64,000 nucleotides of DNA from Leptospira haakeii (GCF_002812045.1 NZ_NPEG01000001.1:310001-374000); one strand, 5' to 3'; positions 8,481 to 19,159 are shown, numbered from the stretch's first letter. Numbers and translations: made by a program. The notes: generated by a model from the sequence alone, not told the origin.

Positions 8481-10358
8481 TTACAGGTTATGCACATTTG
8501 AAAAACGCCTCGCAGCCTTACTGATCAGCTGCAAATTCATTTCTGTACTTTTTTTTAGTCCGGAATAAAGAAGAAGGCTCTTTTTCGCGACTGCAAGTCT
8601 TTCATTCTTCTTCTCTTCTAATGTAAGTTCTGTATCGTATCCTTCTGTAATCGCTAAGATCACTCTTTGTAAGCTGATCCCTAAAAATTCTGTGAGCCCT
8701 TTTTTAGAACTAATTCGATCATCTATTACAGAAATTTCATGTAATGATTTTCGAATGGATTCTTTATCCTTCTCGCCATTTTGGATGAGGTCGTAAATTT
8801 TTTCGGAAAGAACTTCTCCTGCGGAAACTTGTACTCCGAATTCTTTTAACTCTCTACGGATCTTGTTTAATTCGTCTGAGACTTTTTTTCCATTAATCTT
8901 GGAGGAAAGAAGTAGCCGGATCTTCTCTTTGATCTCAGAAACCTCTTTTGTATTCGAAGGATTTTGTTTAAACCATTCTTTAAATGTAATATTCTTGATA
9001 CCTTCTAACTTGGCTCCGTCTTTTCCCAAATTGGCCCAAGGACGATCCTTGGCTCTTTCTTCGAACCATTTTTTGAAAATTAGAAGTTTTTCATTGGTCC
9101 TTATTTTTTTTCCTTCTACAGATTCGATCCACTTAGGGGGTAAAGCGGTCATTTGTTTATAATTATGGTGTTCTCTTCTATGGGTCCTGGATTCCAAGAA
9201 GTTCAATCTTTCTTCTAAGATAGCTCCCTTACAATGAGCCTGTGAGCCTGGAAAAGAAAGGTCTTGCCCCAAAAGTAAAATGGATCTCGCATCCATCTTC
9301 TCCGCAAGACTAGTCGCATTTGTAGAAACAGAACCTCCGAAATCCACTGCTCCCAACCCACTCTCAGAAGCATTCTCTAAAAGTTTTATCCAGGGAAAAG
9401 GAGAAGAAGTCAGAAAATGATTTTTACCTATATAAGGCATTCTTAATGAATGATAGGACGTAGTAGGATCAAATATGAATTTTGCGTTTCCAGAATATCC
9501 TTCTAGATATTTTGAATTTAGAGGCTGGGGATCCACACTAAATACGATATCCGGGTCTATTCCTGATCTTTGCAGAATAAGAAGTGCAGTATCTACTGCG
9601 ATTAATAGAAAGTTTTCTCTATATTCTTTCAGTTCTTGCAAAGATAGATAGAGAGAAGGTCCGGCCCCACAGACAACGATATCCACTTTGGATTTACATA
9701 AACCGAATAATTCGTTTATAGGCTGCATATCCACAAGTTCTGGAAGATTCCGGATAAAATTACCGGTCCAGACCTTCTCGAATCTTGTTAATGTAGCAGT
9801 GTTTACATCTTTTTTATGGAAGAATGTCTCAGCTAAAAATCTAAGTTCCTGGTATTCTTCCTTCTTCCATTGTAAACTTCCCCTATGAGGGATAAAACTT
9901 ACAGGGTAACCTGAGATCCCCTTAAAACCCTCGTAAAACGCGGATTCCTCGTATGGAGGGAGAAATATTCTTAACTTCCCGGAAAGGATCATAGGAGAGA
10001 AATCGAAAAGTGAAAATGCTGCCTTGATAATCTCCGGAAAAGGTTCCATCCATACGCAGATTATTTTATCAAATCCTAATGTATATTGTATGGAGTAACC
10101 GAGACCTGCTCCGAAAAACAGAAATGCCCTTTCTTCATCCCCTTTTTTCAGATCCGCAAGTTGCCTTTCAGCTTCTTTACGCGGATCCATAGAACTATGT
10201 AAAAGAACATTACCGATCTTTAAACTAGGATCTTCTGTTTTTGTAGGAACGATCTCAAAATCGATCTGCGCAGATCTAATTCTCTCAGAGGCTTCCGGCG
10301 CGAAGCTACGAAGTGAGGCCAAATTTTTTTCGAGTAAATCCGACCTGAATTCTTTCAT
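8481..10358 (-). CDS. DUF115 / Maf-like motility-associated glycosyltransferase family protein
   Basis: The 625-residue protein has the DUF115 (MptE-like, PF01973) core from about residue 200 to 400, with [19 protein letters not shown], the [10 protein letters not shown] block, [17 protein letters not shown] and [17 protein letters not shown]. In other bacteria Maf proteins of this kind transfer nonulosonic-acid sugars to flagellin. The N-terminal third ([17 protein letters not shown]) also fits Maf proteins. The substrate here is unknown. The start overlaps the ftsI-like stop by four bases (ATGA), implying co-translation. Confidence 0.83.
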   Translation of the reverse strand: MKEFRSDLLEKNLASLRSFAPEASERIRSAQIDFEIVPTKTEDPSLKIGNVLLHSSMDPRKEAERQLADLKKGDEERAFLFFGAGLGYSIQYTLGFDKIICVWMEPFPEIIKAAFSLFDFSPMILSGKLRIFLPPYEESAFYEGFKGISGYPVSFIPHRGSLQWKKEEYQELRFLAETFFHKKDVNTATLTRFEKVWTGNFIRNLPELVDMQPINELFGLCKSKVDIVVCGAGPSLYLSLQELKEYRENFLLIAVDTALLILQRSGIDPDIVFSVDPQPLNSKYLEGYSGNAKFIFDPTTSYHSLRMPYIGKNHFLTSSPFPWIKLLENASESGLGAVDFGGSVSTNATSLAEKMDARSILLLGQDLSFPGSQAHCKGAILEERLNFLESRTHRREHHNYKQMTALPPKWIESVEGKKIRTNEKLLIFKKWFEERAKDRPWANLGKDGAKLEGIKNITFKEWFKQNPSNTKEVSEIKEKIRLLLSSKINGKKVSDELNKIRRELKEFGVQVSAGEVLSEKIYDLIQNGEKDKESIRKSLHEISVIDDRISSKKGLTEFLGISLQRVILAITEGYDTELTLEEKKNERLAVAKKSLLLYSGLKKSTEMNLQLISKAARRFSNVHNL

Positions 10359-12172
10359 TGGAAGAATACGTTTATCCTTTTGCCTTCATAAGATGAACCA
10401 GGAGAAGGATCTTGTTCATAGCAGAAACCACTTCCGTGAAGTTTATAAGGAACACCCAAAGGAGCTAATAATTCGACTACTTCTCTTTTACTTCTTCCGA
10501 CTAGATCAGGTATACGTTCTGATCTTCCTGTAAGAGGTTTTCGTTCTAATTTAGGGAGATTAACATTAACTGTTCTTTCTCCCTGCTCTATGATTGGTAT
10601 GATATTCTCCACCACTTCTCTGAATACCGGAGCGGCGAGCCCTCCTCCAGTATGGCTGTCTCCTTTAGGTTCATCAAAAAGGATTAACCCCACTACTTTA
10701 GGTTTGTCTGCAGGAAAAAATCCTAAAAAGGAAGCTGACCACAATCCATCTTGGTAACCTCGACCAGAAACGGCCTTTTGTCCTGTTCCTGTTTTTCCCG
10801 CGATGGAATATTCTTGTATGTATGCGTTTTTTCCTGTTCCGGCTTGGACCACTCTAGTCATTGCTTTCAATAATCTTTCGGTGGAATATTCTTTGATGCC
10901 CACTGGAGTTTCTTCGGATTGAAATTCGTGTAGGACTTCTCCATAGGAATCGGTGATATGTGAAACTACTCTAGGTGTAATGAACCTTCCTCCATTTACG
11001 ATAGAAGCTGCAGATGCTACTAACTGAATCGGAGTTACTGAAATTCCTTGCCCGATCGCCATGAACATCGGAGTAGTCGGGGTCCATTTATTTAAGATAG
11101 GCATATAACCGACGGATTCATTGGGCAAAAGTCCGGCTCTATCTCCAAAACGGAATCGTTTCATATATTCATAAAGTACGTCGTTCGGGATTTTTGCAGC
11201 CGCTTTAATAATTCCTGCATTACAAGAATATTGTAATATCTCTTCGAGATTCACTTTTCCGTGAATATGTGTACATTTGATCCTTGTTTTTCCATAATCC
11301 ACATATCCCGGGCAATCGAATTTTTCATTGGGATGTATTAAGTTTTCATTAAGAAGAATACTTGCCAGGAAAATTTTCATTGTTGATCCAGGCTCGTATA
11401 CATGCCGGATTGCCCAGTTTGTATGAGAATATTCTTCAAATGATGAATAACGATTCGGATCAAAAGAAGGGAAACTGGCCATTGCCAATATTCTTCCGGT
11501 ATGGATCTCCATCAGAAGTCCTACTGCTCTTTTTGCTCCTGCTTCTTCGAATCTTTTTCCTAGAGATTTTTCTAATTTGAATTGGATAAGTCCATCCAGA
11601 GTCAAATGTACATTCGCACCTCTTGCAGAATCTGCTTCAGTAGGTGTCATCAATTCTTGATTATAATAATATTCTAGACCGGAGAGAGCCTTATCATCGT
11701 CCATCCCAGTAAAGCCAACAAGACTTGCGGCTAAACTTCCGTGAGGATAAACTCTTTTAAATTCTCTTTCCCTTCTCACTCCGGGAAGGGCCATCTCCAT
11801 GATACGACTTGCAGTTGTATCATCTATCTCCCTTTTCAAAAGGAAATATCTGCTTTTTTCTCTGATCAGCGACTCTATCTTCTCAGGAGGAATATCTAGA
11901 TAAGGGGAAATCTGAACCGCAGTGAAATTCGGATCATAAACATTTCCAGGATAGATCCCGATGGTAGAAGAATCGATGGACAATGCCAATTCAATCCCTC
12001 TTCTATCGTAGATAGCCCCTCTTAAGATCCTTTCTCCATTCTTGAATGCTATCTCTCTATCGTTAAAAAATACTAGATAACCTACTCTGACCAAAAGTCC
12101 GGAGAAGAATACACATAGTAGAACGAATAAGATGGTAAATCTTTTTCGATTGAGAAGGTTATAATCCATCAA
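10355..12172 (-). CDS. ftsI: Class B penicillin-binding protein, FtsI/PBP3 type, with C-terminal PASTA domain
   Basis: This transpeptidase cross-links septal peptidoglycan. The 605-residue protein has one N-terminal membrane anchor (about 11-33), a PBP dimerisation domain and a transpeptidase domain with all three motifs: S-T-M-K in [11 protein letters not shown] in QYSCNAG, and KTGTGQK. A single PASTA domain ([16 protein letters not shown]) ends the protein. The length is normal for the class. It lies outside any mra/ftsW/mur cluster, between lepB and the Maf-like gene. Another class B PBP role, such as sporulation-type SpoVD without sporulation, is less likely. Confidence 0.9.
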   Translation of the reverse strand: MMDYNLLNRKRFTILFVLLCVFFSGLLVRVGYLVFFNDREIAFKNGERILRGAIYDRRGIELALSIDSSTIGIYPGNVYDPNFTAVQISPYLDIPPEKIESLIREKSRYFLLKREIDDTTASRIMEMALPGVRREREFKRVYPHGSLAASLVGFTGMDDDKALSGLEYYYNQELMTPTEADSARGANVHLTLDGLIQFKLEKSLGKRFEEAGAKRAVGLLMEIHTGRILAMASFPSFDPNRYSSFEEYSHTNWAIRHVYEPGSTMKIFLASILLNENLIHPNEKFDCPGYVDYGKTRIKCTHIHGKVNLEEILQYSCNAGIIKAAAKIPNDVLYEYMKRFRFGDRAGLLPNESVGYMPILNKWTPTTPMFMAIGQGISVTPIQLVASAASIVNGGRFITPRVVSHITDSYGEVLHEFQSEETPVGIKEYSTERLLKAMTRVVQAGTGKNAYIQEYSIAGKTGTGQKAVSGRGYQDGLWSASFLGFFPADKPKVVGLILFDEPKGDSHTGGGLAAPVFREVVENIIPIIEQGERTVNVNLPKLERKPLTGRSERIPDLVGRSKREVVELLAPLGVPYKLHGSGFCYEQDPSPGSSYEGKRINVFFQ

Positions 12173-12261
12173 TGAATGAGCCGCTTTTATAAATTTCGGT
12201 CTTTTTCAGAATGATTAAAGAGCTTTTCTAGTACAAGTGAAATCCGAGTTGGAATAATAGT

Positions 12262-12858
12262 TTAAAAGCTGGAGATTACCTTCCCTCTCAACTTTTTGAA
12301 AGGAATTAGGCCATAATTTCTGGAATCTGTGGAGAATTCTCGGTTATCTCCCAAGACTAAAACGTAACCCGGTGGAATCCTACCTGAATCTCCTATACCT
12401 ATATTTCCAGAGACTCCGATCACGGGTAGAATAGATGCAGAAGGCGCTTGGGTCTTATATCCTGAATTCAAGAAAGGTTCTTCTAAAGAAGAGTCATTTA
12501 TCAAAATTCTACCTTCTGAAAATCTGAAAAAATCTCCGGGAAGTCCTACTACTCTTTTTAAACTTAGTTCTGCCCCAATCCCATCCAAAACTAATACATC
12601 AAATCTATCTACATCCGGTTCTAAAATATATAAAACCCAAGGACCAAGCTGCGCAGGGAAGCCCCATTTTTTGACTAAGACCCAATCGTTTTCTTTATAA
12701 CTAGGCATCATACTTGTGCCGCTGATCAGGTAGAATTGGATCACGAAAATCCTAAAATATAATATGAAGAATATTGCAAATAAGATCGGAAAAGAAAGTT
12801 TAATCCAGTGAAATACAGAATGTCTGATCGAACGGATTATTTCTGAATCAAATTTCAT
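12262..12858 (-). CDS. lepB: Signal peptidase I
   Basis: The enzyme removes signal peptides at the outer face of the inner membrane. The 198-residue protein has one transmembrane segment (about 21-44), the catalytic Ser49 in SGTSMMPSY, the general-base Lys in LSLKRVVGLPGD, and the box E signature LGDNREFSTDSRNYG. Its length is typical of short, single-anchor S26 peptidases. It is on the same strand as the acyltransferase (28-base gap) and ftsI (89-base gap). Leptospira may encode more than one copy. Confidence 0.93.
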   Translation of the reverse strand: MKFDSEIIRSIRHSVFHWIKLSFPILFAIFFILYFRIFVIQFYLISGTSMMPSYKENDWVLVKKWGFPAQLGPWVLYILEPDVDRFDVLVLDGIGAELSLKRVVGLPGDFFRFSEGRILINDSSLEEPFLNSGYKTQAPSASILPVIGVSGNIGIGDSGRIPPGYVLVLGDNREFSTDSRNYGLIPFKKLRGKVISSF

Positions 12859-12886
12859 AATGCTATTTCGTCTTTATTGGACGAGA

Positions 12887-14077
12887 CTATGCAGTCTTAG
12901 CCTCGTTCTTATTTTCCAAAACTTTTGGTTTTTCTTTCCACCAGATAAAAGGTTGTTCTATCAGTAAAAAGATCGGCCAAGAAGCCAAAATCGCAAACCC
13001 AAAACAGATGAGATAAAGTTTAGGCAGCACACTCAAGGTAATTATCGTTTCCCCTCTGAGGGCCCATCCGGTCGCAACTCCCATTAGAGGTATATTCCAA
13101 AGATATACTGTAAATGTTATCCTGGATAATGGACGGAAGATCGGTAATCCCAATATAGTTTTAAATATACCTTCTTTCTGGATTGCAAGAAAGATAATTA
13201 AAGCCAAGGCAATATTGAAAAAATTATTAGCCAGGGTCAATCGAATGATATGATTCCAATCGAAAGAATAAGAGATCAATATGAATATGATCGCAGTGAT
13301 TCCTATTATAGAATATTTAAGTTTTCCTAAACTTTCTCCTACCGGTTTATAATCCACATATTCCGCCAAAAGCATTCCAGCTATCATAGAATCGAATCTG
13401 TTCTCGGTCCAAAAAAGTGCCTCTGCATTCATGGAACCCTTAGAATATAGATAACATCTAGATAAGAAAGGAATAATATATATCGTAGATAATAGGATCA
13501 CTCTAACTTTTCTAGTTTTAGAGAATAAGAAGAAGGGGCCCAAAACCACCATCAAAAAGTAGACCTGCTGCTCCACGGAAATGTACCAACCAACATCCAA
13601 AACCCTAGGAAAGAAGTTGGAAAGGAAGATACCGTCCGCCCAAACATAATCTAACGCCTTCTGCCCTTTAGTTATCAGCCAAAGCAAATCCGGACTAGGG
13701 TTTTGTATATGTTTCAGGTTTTCACCTTGTTTATAAAAATAATAATAAGAAAAAGCTAATGCTACGTAATAAGCCGGAAGTATTCGTAAAGAACGGTTGA
13801 TGATAAACTTTCGATAAGGAAAACTATTTTCCTTTTTATAAAATTGGAGTATACCTCCGTAATTCAGAAAACCTCCCAATACAAAAAATACATCCACGAT
13901 GGTAGTTTGGTTTTCCGCAAACCAAGATAGCAAGAAAGGCATTTCTCCCATAGCTTTCCGCGAGAAAACCCAGAGATGGTTGGTCATTACCATTAAAATC
14001 CCGATGGCTCTGATTCCATTTAATGATTCTATTTCCCCTTTTTTAGAAGCAAAGATGGACAGTATATAGGATTTCAT
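12887..14077 (-). CDS. Acyltransferase family 3 membrane protein (OafA/NolL-like)
   Basis: The 396-residue protein has about ten hydrophobic segments and the acyltransferase-3 N-terminus GIRAIGILMVMTNHLWVF, with the key His, followed by DVFFVLGGFL. Such proteins O-acetylate or acylate surface polysaccharides or peptidoglycan. It also has NRSLRILPAYYVAL and VGWYISVEQQVYF, which are typical of the family. The substrate is unknown. It begins the minus-strand envelope block followed by lepB, ftsI and the Maf-like gene. Confidence 0.87.
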   Translation of the reverse strand: MKSYILSIFASKKGEIESLNGIRAIGILMVMTNHLWVFSRKAMGEMPFLLSWFAENQTTIVDVFFVLGGFLNYGGILQFYKKENSFPYRKFIINRSLRILPAYYVALAFSYYYFYKQGENLKHIQNPSPDLLWLITKGQKALDYVWADGIFLSNFFPRVLDVGWYISVEQQVYFLMVVLGPFFLFSKTRKVRVILLSTIYIIPFLSRCYLYSKGSMNAEALFWTENRFDSMIAGMLLAEYVDYKPVGESLGKLKYSIIGITAIIFILISYSFDWNHIIRLTLANNFFNIALALIIFLAIQKEGIFKTILGLPIFRPLSRITFTVYLWNIPLMGVATGWALRGETIITLSVLPKLYLICFGFAILASWPIFLLIEQPFIWWKEKPKVLENKNEAKTA

Positions 14078-14245
14078 AACGAGAAGATTCTATTTCCTGA
14101 ATTGAATTAAAAACTATCCAGGTATCTGCTAGCAAGAAATAAATCCGGAGAACCTAAAGACCTCAAATCACGATTTCATGGATATGATACGAAAAGATAA
14201 GTATTTGTCTTGCGTGGGGAGAAAATCCGGATCATTCTTCTGTCC

Positions 14246-14785
14246 ATGACTTCGAACAGCCCGATCTCACAATATGTTTCCAGATTTAAAGCGGAGAAAG
14301 GAAAGATCTTATCCTTTCTCTCTGCGTTCCCTTTTTATGGAGAAGTCTTAAAGAACCATCAATATTACGAAACGGATAGAATGGCCCGAAATGAATTATC
14401 CAAAAAATTGGATTCTCTCAAAGAACCTGTTCGCAGGATCGAAGAAAATTTCGTCCGAGAAAGAAGAATGGACCTAATCGGTTCTACAGAGGTCTTACTT
14501 TCTATCATAGAAAGGCTTAAAAACGAAATTATTGGAGCAAGTTACGGTTTAAACGGTTTAGGCACCGGATTTAAAGCAACCGAATCGGAGTTAGAAGCTT
14601 TGGCAGAATGGGATTATTCATTGATCCATCATGCGGAAGAATTATCCACAAAAGTAAAATCTCCTAATTTCCCTCCAGAAGTTTCAGTAGACACTGTGCG
14701 AAGCTGGGTTAGTAGTTTTAGGTCCGAATTGGATGAGTTCGATTCTGCCTTAAAAAGCAGAAAGGATGTCTTCTTAAAACGATAA
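14246..14785 (+). CDS. Conserved helical protein upstream of SPFH gene
   Basis: The 179-residue protein (ATG at 14246; an in-frame TTG at 14210 would add 12 residues) is predicted nearly all-helical and has no signal peptide or membrane segment. It contains NGLGTGFKATESELEALAEWD between two long charged helices. I do not recognise the family. Its gene is 58 bases before the SPFH/SHOCT gene on the same strand, so it may be a partner of that protein. Confidence 0.65.
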   Translation: MTSNSPISQYVSRFKAEKGKILSFLSAFPFYGEVLKNHQYYETDRMARNELSKKLDSLKEPVRRIEENFVRERRMDLIGSTEVLLSIIERLKNEIIGASYGLNGLGTGFKATESELEALAEWDYSLIHHAEELSTKVKSPNFPPEVSVDTVRSWVSSFRSELDEFDSALKSRKDVFLKR

Positions 14786-14843
14786 TCGAATTTTTGATTT
14801 GCCGAATGTTGAGTAGTGAATAATATATTTCCAAGGAGTTCTT

Positions 14844-15836
14844 ATGGCATTAATAGACGTAATAAAATACGAAGGAAAACCGGGAGAGATCGTATGGAAG
14901 TTTCCCCGTAACGATATCAGTACCTTCGGTCAGTTGGTAGTGAACGAAAGCCAGGAAGCTATCTTTTTTAAAGAAGGTAAGGCTCTGGATATTTTCGGAC
15001 CTGGAACTCATACTTTAAAAACAGGAAACGTTCCTATCTTAGAAAACTTAGTGAACCTTCCTTTTGGAGGCCAAACTCCTTTTACTGCGGAAATAGTTTA
15101 TATCAATAAGGCTCTTATCCAATTAAAATGGGGAACTCCTGCACCCATCCAAGTAGAAGATCCTAAATACACGATCACTCTAGGAGTAAGAGCAAACGGT
15201 GCTTATAATATCAAGATCGTGGACTCCAAAGCATTTGCAGTCGGGGTAGTCGGTGCAAGAGGCGCTTATTCACAAGATGAAGTGGATAGTTTTTTAAGAC
15301 CGATGATCATAACAAGACTAAGCGATTTTTTGGCGGAAGTTGTTTTAAAATCCGGGGAACCGATTACTCGTCTCAACCAGCATTTGGAAGAAGCTTCTTC
15401 TGCAGGAAAGACAAAGATCCAACCTGACTTCTCCAAATACGGGATAGAAGTTTTAGATTTTTTTGTTCAATCGATCAACTTCGATCAAAACGATCCGAAC
15501 TTCCAAAAGATCCAGAAAATCCTCACAGACAAATTCGAGATCGATGCTCTGGGTGGAATGTACCAACAAAAAAGAATGTTGGATATAGGAGAAGCTGCGG
15601 CCAAAAACGAAGGTGGAAACGCAGGCCAAGGTATGTCCGCAGGTATGGGACTCGGAATGGGAATGAATATGGGGAATATGATGGCCGGTATGATGGGACA
15701 AAACAATGCCGGTGGGAATTCCAACCAGAATGATGCAACCGCGAGACTCACAAAACTCAAGAGTATGTTGGACCAGGGCCTGATTTCTCAGGAAGAATTT
15801 GATGCCAAAAAAAAGGACATTCTAAATTCTATCTAA
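14844..15836 (+). CDS. SPFH/Band-7 domain protein with C-terminal SHOCT domain
   Basis: The 330-residue protein has a YdjI/virion-core-type SPFH domain (about 20-235), a Gly/Met-rich linker (about 255-287) and a terminal SHOCT helix pair, LKSMLDQGLISQEEFDAKKKDIL. SPFH proteins oligomerise on membranes and organise membrane microdomains or stress complexes. There is no transmembrane segment, so attachment would be peripheral. The ATG follows AAGGAG at a good distance. The thrC start lies three bases after the stop, but a metabolic link is not evident. Confidence 0.9.
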   Translation: MALIDVIKYEGKPGEIVWKFPRNDISTFGQLVVNESQEAIFFKEGKALDIFGPGTHTLKTGNVPILENLVNLPFGGQTPFTAEIVYINKALIQLKWGTPAPIQVEDPKYTITLGVRANGAYNIKIVDSKAFAVGVVGARGAYSQDEVDSFLRPMIITRLSDFLAEVVLKSGEPITRLNQHLEEASSAGKTKIQPDFSKYGIEVLDFFVQSINFDQNDPNFQKIQKILTDKFEIDALGGMYQQKRMLDIGEAAAKNEGGNAGQGMSAGMGLGMGMNMGNMMAGMMGQNNAGGNSNQNDATARLTKLKSMLDQGLISQEEFDAKKKDILNSI

Positions 15837-15839
15837 AGT

Positions 15840-17192
15840 ATGAGCCTTACCTTCACCAAGTTGAAAGCGGAATTCCGCTGTATCAACGATTCTTGCGGAG
15901 CAACTTACGATCTGAATGATATCGTATACGAATGTCGTAAATGTGGAAGCCTTCTCCAGGTTTCCCATGATATGGGAGCTCTTAAAGAAAAATCAGGTAA
16001 GGATTGGAAGGACCTATTCGATTCCAGATTGGGTTCGGTAAAATTTCCGAACAGTTCAGGTATCTGGAACAAAAGAGAATGGGTTCTTCCTCATGTAGAA
16101 GACTCGGAGATAATAAGCTCAGGCGAAGGTCTTTCTCATCTATTCAATTCAGAAAGACTTACAAAACATTTTGGCCTAGGCGGTCTTTGGATCAAACAAT
16201 GTGGGATCTCCCACACAGGTTCATTTAAGGACCTAGGGATGACCGTTCTTCTCTCTCAAGTAAAACATATGTTGAATAAGGGAGCCAAGATCAGAGCGGT
16301 AGCATGTGCAAGCTCTGGAGATACTTCTGCTGCTCTTGCTTCTTATGCTGCTAAAGCAGGGATCCCTGCGATCATTTTCCTTCCTGCTGGAAAAGTTTCC
16401 CAAGCACAATTGATCCAACCTGTTTCAAACGGTGCAAAAGTAATCGCGCTGGAAACAGACTTTGATGGTTGTATGAAGATTGTTAAAGAAGTTACCAAAG
16501 AAGCAGGTATCTATCTTGCAAACTCGATGAACAGTCTTCGTATCGAAGGTCAAAAAACGATCGCACCTGAAATCGTTCAACAATTGGAATGGAAAGTTCC
16601 TGACTGGATCATTATTCCAGGAGGAAATTTAGGAAACGTTTCCGCACTCGGAGCGGGTTTCGAGATGGCAAAAGAATTAGGACTGATAGATAAACTTCCT
16701 AGGATCGTTTTGGCTCAAGCAGAGAATGCAAATCCACTCTATCTTTCTTATCTGAAAAATTTCGAAGAGTTCAGTCCTGTTGATGCGAAGCCTACTCTTG
16801 CTTCTGCAATACAGATCGGAAATCCTGTATCAGTCCAAAAGGCAATTCGTACATTAAGAAAATTCAATGGGGTTGTGGAACAGGCAAGCGAAGCCGAACT
16901 TTCAGAAGCTTCTGCCAAAACCGATCTATTCGGATTGTATAATGACCCTCATACAGGAGTAGCTCTTGCCGCTTTATACAAACTTATGGGCAAGGGAACT
17001 ATTGCAAAAGGTGATCAAGTGGTCGTAATCTCCACTGCTCACGGTTTAAAATTCACTGAATTTAAACTCAAGTTCCATGAAGGAAAAATCCCTGGAACCG
17101 ATCAGAAACTGGTTAACGTTATTCGATCCTGTAAGCCTGAAGTAGGAGCCGTCATGGACGAAATTAGCGGTTTCCTACAATTGAAAGGTTAA
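15840..17192 (+). CDS. thrC: Threonine synthase
   Basis: Threonine synthase converts O-phosphohomoserine to threonine with PLP. The 450-residue protein has an N-terminal zinc ribbon (CINDSCG and CRKCGS, four Cys), the PLP-lysine motif SHTGSFKDLG, the ACASSGDTSAALASY phosphate-binding region and the PGGNLGNVSA loop. It is close in length to the plant/archaeal-type (class II) enzymes. It directly follows the SPFH gene with a three-base gap. Confidence 0.9.
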   Translation: MSLTFTKLKAEFRCINDSCGATYDLNDIVYECRKCGSLLQVSHDMGALKEKSGKDWKDLFDSRLGSVKFPNSSGIWNKREWVLPHVEDSEIISSGEGLSHLFNSERLTKHFGLGGLWIKQCGISHTGSFKDLGMTVLLSQVKHMLNKGAKIRAVACASSGDTSAALASYAAKAGIPAIIFLPAGKVSQAQLIQPVSNGAKVIALETDFDGCMKIVKEVTKEAGIYLANSMNSLRIEGQKTIAPEIVQQLEWKVPDWIIIPGGNLGNVSALGAGFEMAKELGLIDKLPRIVLAQAENANPLYLSYLKNFEEFSPVDAKPTLASAIQIGNPVSVQKAIRTLRKFNGVVEQASEAELSEASAKTDLFGLYNDPHTGVALAALYKLMGKGTIAKGDQVVVISTAHGLKFTEFKLKFHEGKIPGTDQKLVNVIRSCKPEVGAVMDEISGFLQLKG

Positions 17193-17291
17193 AATTTTTC
17201 ACTTTCGACTGGAAATTCCCGTTCTTTTTTCCCGGGCGTTTTTCGTTTTTTTCTCGTAAGCCCGCCGGGGTCCATATAATCGAGAATCCAA

Positions 17292-18026
17292 ATGTACGAG
17301 GGAATCGAGGAACTTCCTCAAGAATTCCTCTTCGAGGTCGAGACGGCCGTAAAAAAAGAAGAGCCAATTTCTATCATTACCTACGTCCTGAGTACCCGGG
17401 GCGAAAATAAGCTCAAACATATCATCCAAACTGTCCTTTTTAAATACAAAAGAGAGGATTTGACTGAACTTATATTTACTTCCGCAAAAGAGCTGATCGT
17501 AAATGCGACCAAAGCAGCCATTAAACGAGTTCTATTTAAGGAACTAGGTCTGAATATCGCGGATCCTTCCCAATACGATCTAGGAATGGAGTCTTTTAAG
17601 GAAAATCTAGTCAGCAGAAAGTTTCCCTACTATCGTAGGAAAATGAAAGAGCACGGTCTATTTGTAAAAGTTACTCTGAGTTTTAGTTCGGATCGCATCA
17701 TTCTATTCGTACAAAATAATTTCACTCTCGCAGTCCGTGAAGAGAAACGGATCCGGGAGAAGTTCGTTCATTCTAAAGAATTTGACAATTTATTCGAATA
17801 CTATATGAAATATGGTGATACCACAGAAGGTGCAGGTATGGGTATCACAATGGTGGAAATTTTGGTAGCCCAAAGCGGCTATGACCGCCATTTGTTTACG
17901 ATCTATAGTCGCCAGGCCGAAAATAGAACAGTTGCTAGAGTCGAAATCCCTTTGGATCAGAATTATGTACCCAGAAGGCAAAGATACCAAAAATGGTTAC
18001 AAGAAAAGGCTAGCGGCTTAACATGA
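17292..18026 (+). CDS. Divergent GHKL (histidine-kinase-like) ATPase domain protein
   Basis: The 244-residue cytoplasmic protein consists of a HATPase-like domain with no phosphoacceptor or sensor domain. The N-box is seen in SAKELIVNATKAA and a G2-like glycine loop in EGAGMGITMVEIL. The usual G1 box (DxGxG) is replaced by VQNNFTLAV, so the adenine-binding Asp is missing or changed to Asn. Such stand-alone domains can be anti-sigma factor kinases or degenerate adaptors. It is 38 bases upstream of a tail-anchored protein gene on the same strand. Its partner is not evident. Confidence 0.75.
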   Translation: MYEGIEELPQEFLFEVETAVKKEEPISIITYVLSTRGENKLKHIIQTVLFKYKREDLTELIFTSAKELIVNATKAAIKRVLFKELGLNIADPSQYDLGMESFKENLVSRKFPYYRRKMKEHGLFVKVTLSFSSDRIILFVQNNFTLAVREEKRIREKFVHSKEFDNLFEYYMKYGDTTEGAGMGITMVEILVAQSGYDRHLFTIYSRQAENRTVARVEIPLDQNYVPRRQRYQKWLQEKASGLT

Positions 18027-18064
18027 CCTAAAGTTCTCCTTACTTCAGTTAGGTCTTTAGCAAT

Positions 18065-19153
18065 ATGGAACAGAATCCTCAGACAAGTAAACTCCAAGAA
18101 CAAGCAAACCAAATGAACCTTGCCTTGGAATCCGTTCATACCGAAGAACAAGCAATCGAACTTATCCAAGGAAAAATCAAAGACGCCTATCTTCTAAAAT
18201 TAAGGATCGATGTAGAAAACAAAGCGGGTGTTGTTTTAGGATTATTATCCAGATATAAGAACGAATTTCTAGAATTATATTCCTTATTCTCCAACTCTTC
18301 TGTGATCAGAAAGATCAGAACCTTCGAAGATTTCGGTCAAATCTCCCATGATATCGCAGAAGCTGCGAGACAAGAAGCTCCTGATCCGGGTCTGTCCGAC
18401 GCGATAGGAAGAATTCTTCATACTAAATTAACAAAACAAATATTAGAACAATATTATCCAATGTGGGATCGTAATGATACTGCAGCTCTAGTAAATATGC
18501 TGGAGAATCAGATCAAGACTACTATGAAGATCAATATGATACGTGTACAAGCAGACGTGGAATACGTATCTAGTTTAAAATGTAGAGGCAAAAGTTTTTT
18601 TGCAGGTATCATCCAATCTATTCCTAAACCGCCGGAAGAACCTGCAGAAGGAGCAGGCGCTCCGGTAGAAAATTTAGACCCAGAAAAAGCTGCGGTCATG
18701 CGCCAAATTGAAACTATCCGAAAAGGTTTCGGAAGAGTGGTATTAGCTAAAACAATTTTATCCCCAGTAAACGGAATAGATTTCGATGATCTAAACGAAG
18801 GAGACAAGATCCTCCTACAACTTCCTTCCGTTTCTCCTGAAGAAAAAGCTTTAGCTAAAACTTTAGGCGCTATGGACAAAGACGGAAACGTAAAACCTGT
18901 GGTAGGTTCTTTCGTAGCAATCGCTTCCGGTAAAAATGAATATCATATTTTTGCAAAAGGTCCTGCAGGAGTTCTTTTACAAGCATTCGAAGAAAGACCA
19001 GTTCGTCTTGCTAGACCTAAAACAGCTGCAAATGCTCCTAGACCTGCAGGTATGGGTGCAAAACAATCCGAAGGTAATAATACCCTCAACTACGCGATTT
19101 TAGTTGGAGTAGTTCTACTAGTTGGACTGCTTGCGTTTATTCTTTTGAAATAA
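18065..19153 (+). CDS. Conserved hypothetical tail-anchored membrane protein
   Basis: The 362-residue protein has a helical N-terminal half, a Pro/Glu/Ala-rich linker (about 197-215), a second globular part (about 220-320) and a single C-terminal membrane helix (about 341-361) ending at the C-terminus. The bulk should therefore face the cytoplasm. No known domain is recognised. It may be co-transcribed with the preceding GHKL protein gene. Confidence 0.7.
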   Translation: MEQNPQTSKLQEQANQMNLALESVHTEEQAIELIQGKIKDAYLLKLRIDVENKAGVVLGLLSRYKNEFLELYSLFSNSSVIRKIRTFEDFGQISHDIAEAARQEAPDPGLSDAIGRILHTKLTKQILEQYYPMWDRNDTAALVNMLENQIKTTMKINMIRVQADVEYVSSLKCRGKSFFAGIIQSIPKPPEEPAEGAGAPVENLDPEKAAVMRQIETIRKGFGRVVLAKTILSPVNGIDFDDLNEGDKILLQLPSVSPEEKALAKTLGAMDKDGNVKPVVGSFVAIASGKNEYHIFAKGPAGVLLQAFEERPVRLARPKTAANAPRPAGMGAKQSEGNNTLNYAILVGVVLLVGLLAFILLK

Positions 19154-19159
19154 GAACGT

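Noticed and set aside
15453..15760. Three overlapping minus-strand open frames within the SPFH gene
   Set aside because: They mirror the Met/Gly-rich linker and lack ribosome-binding sites; the SPFH reading on the plus strand is fully supported.
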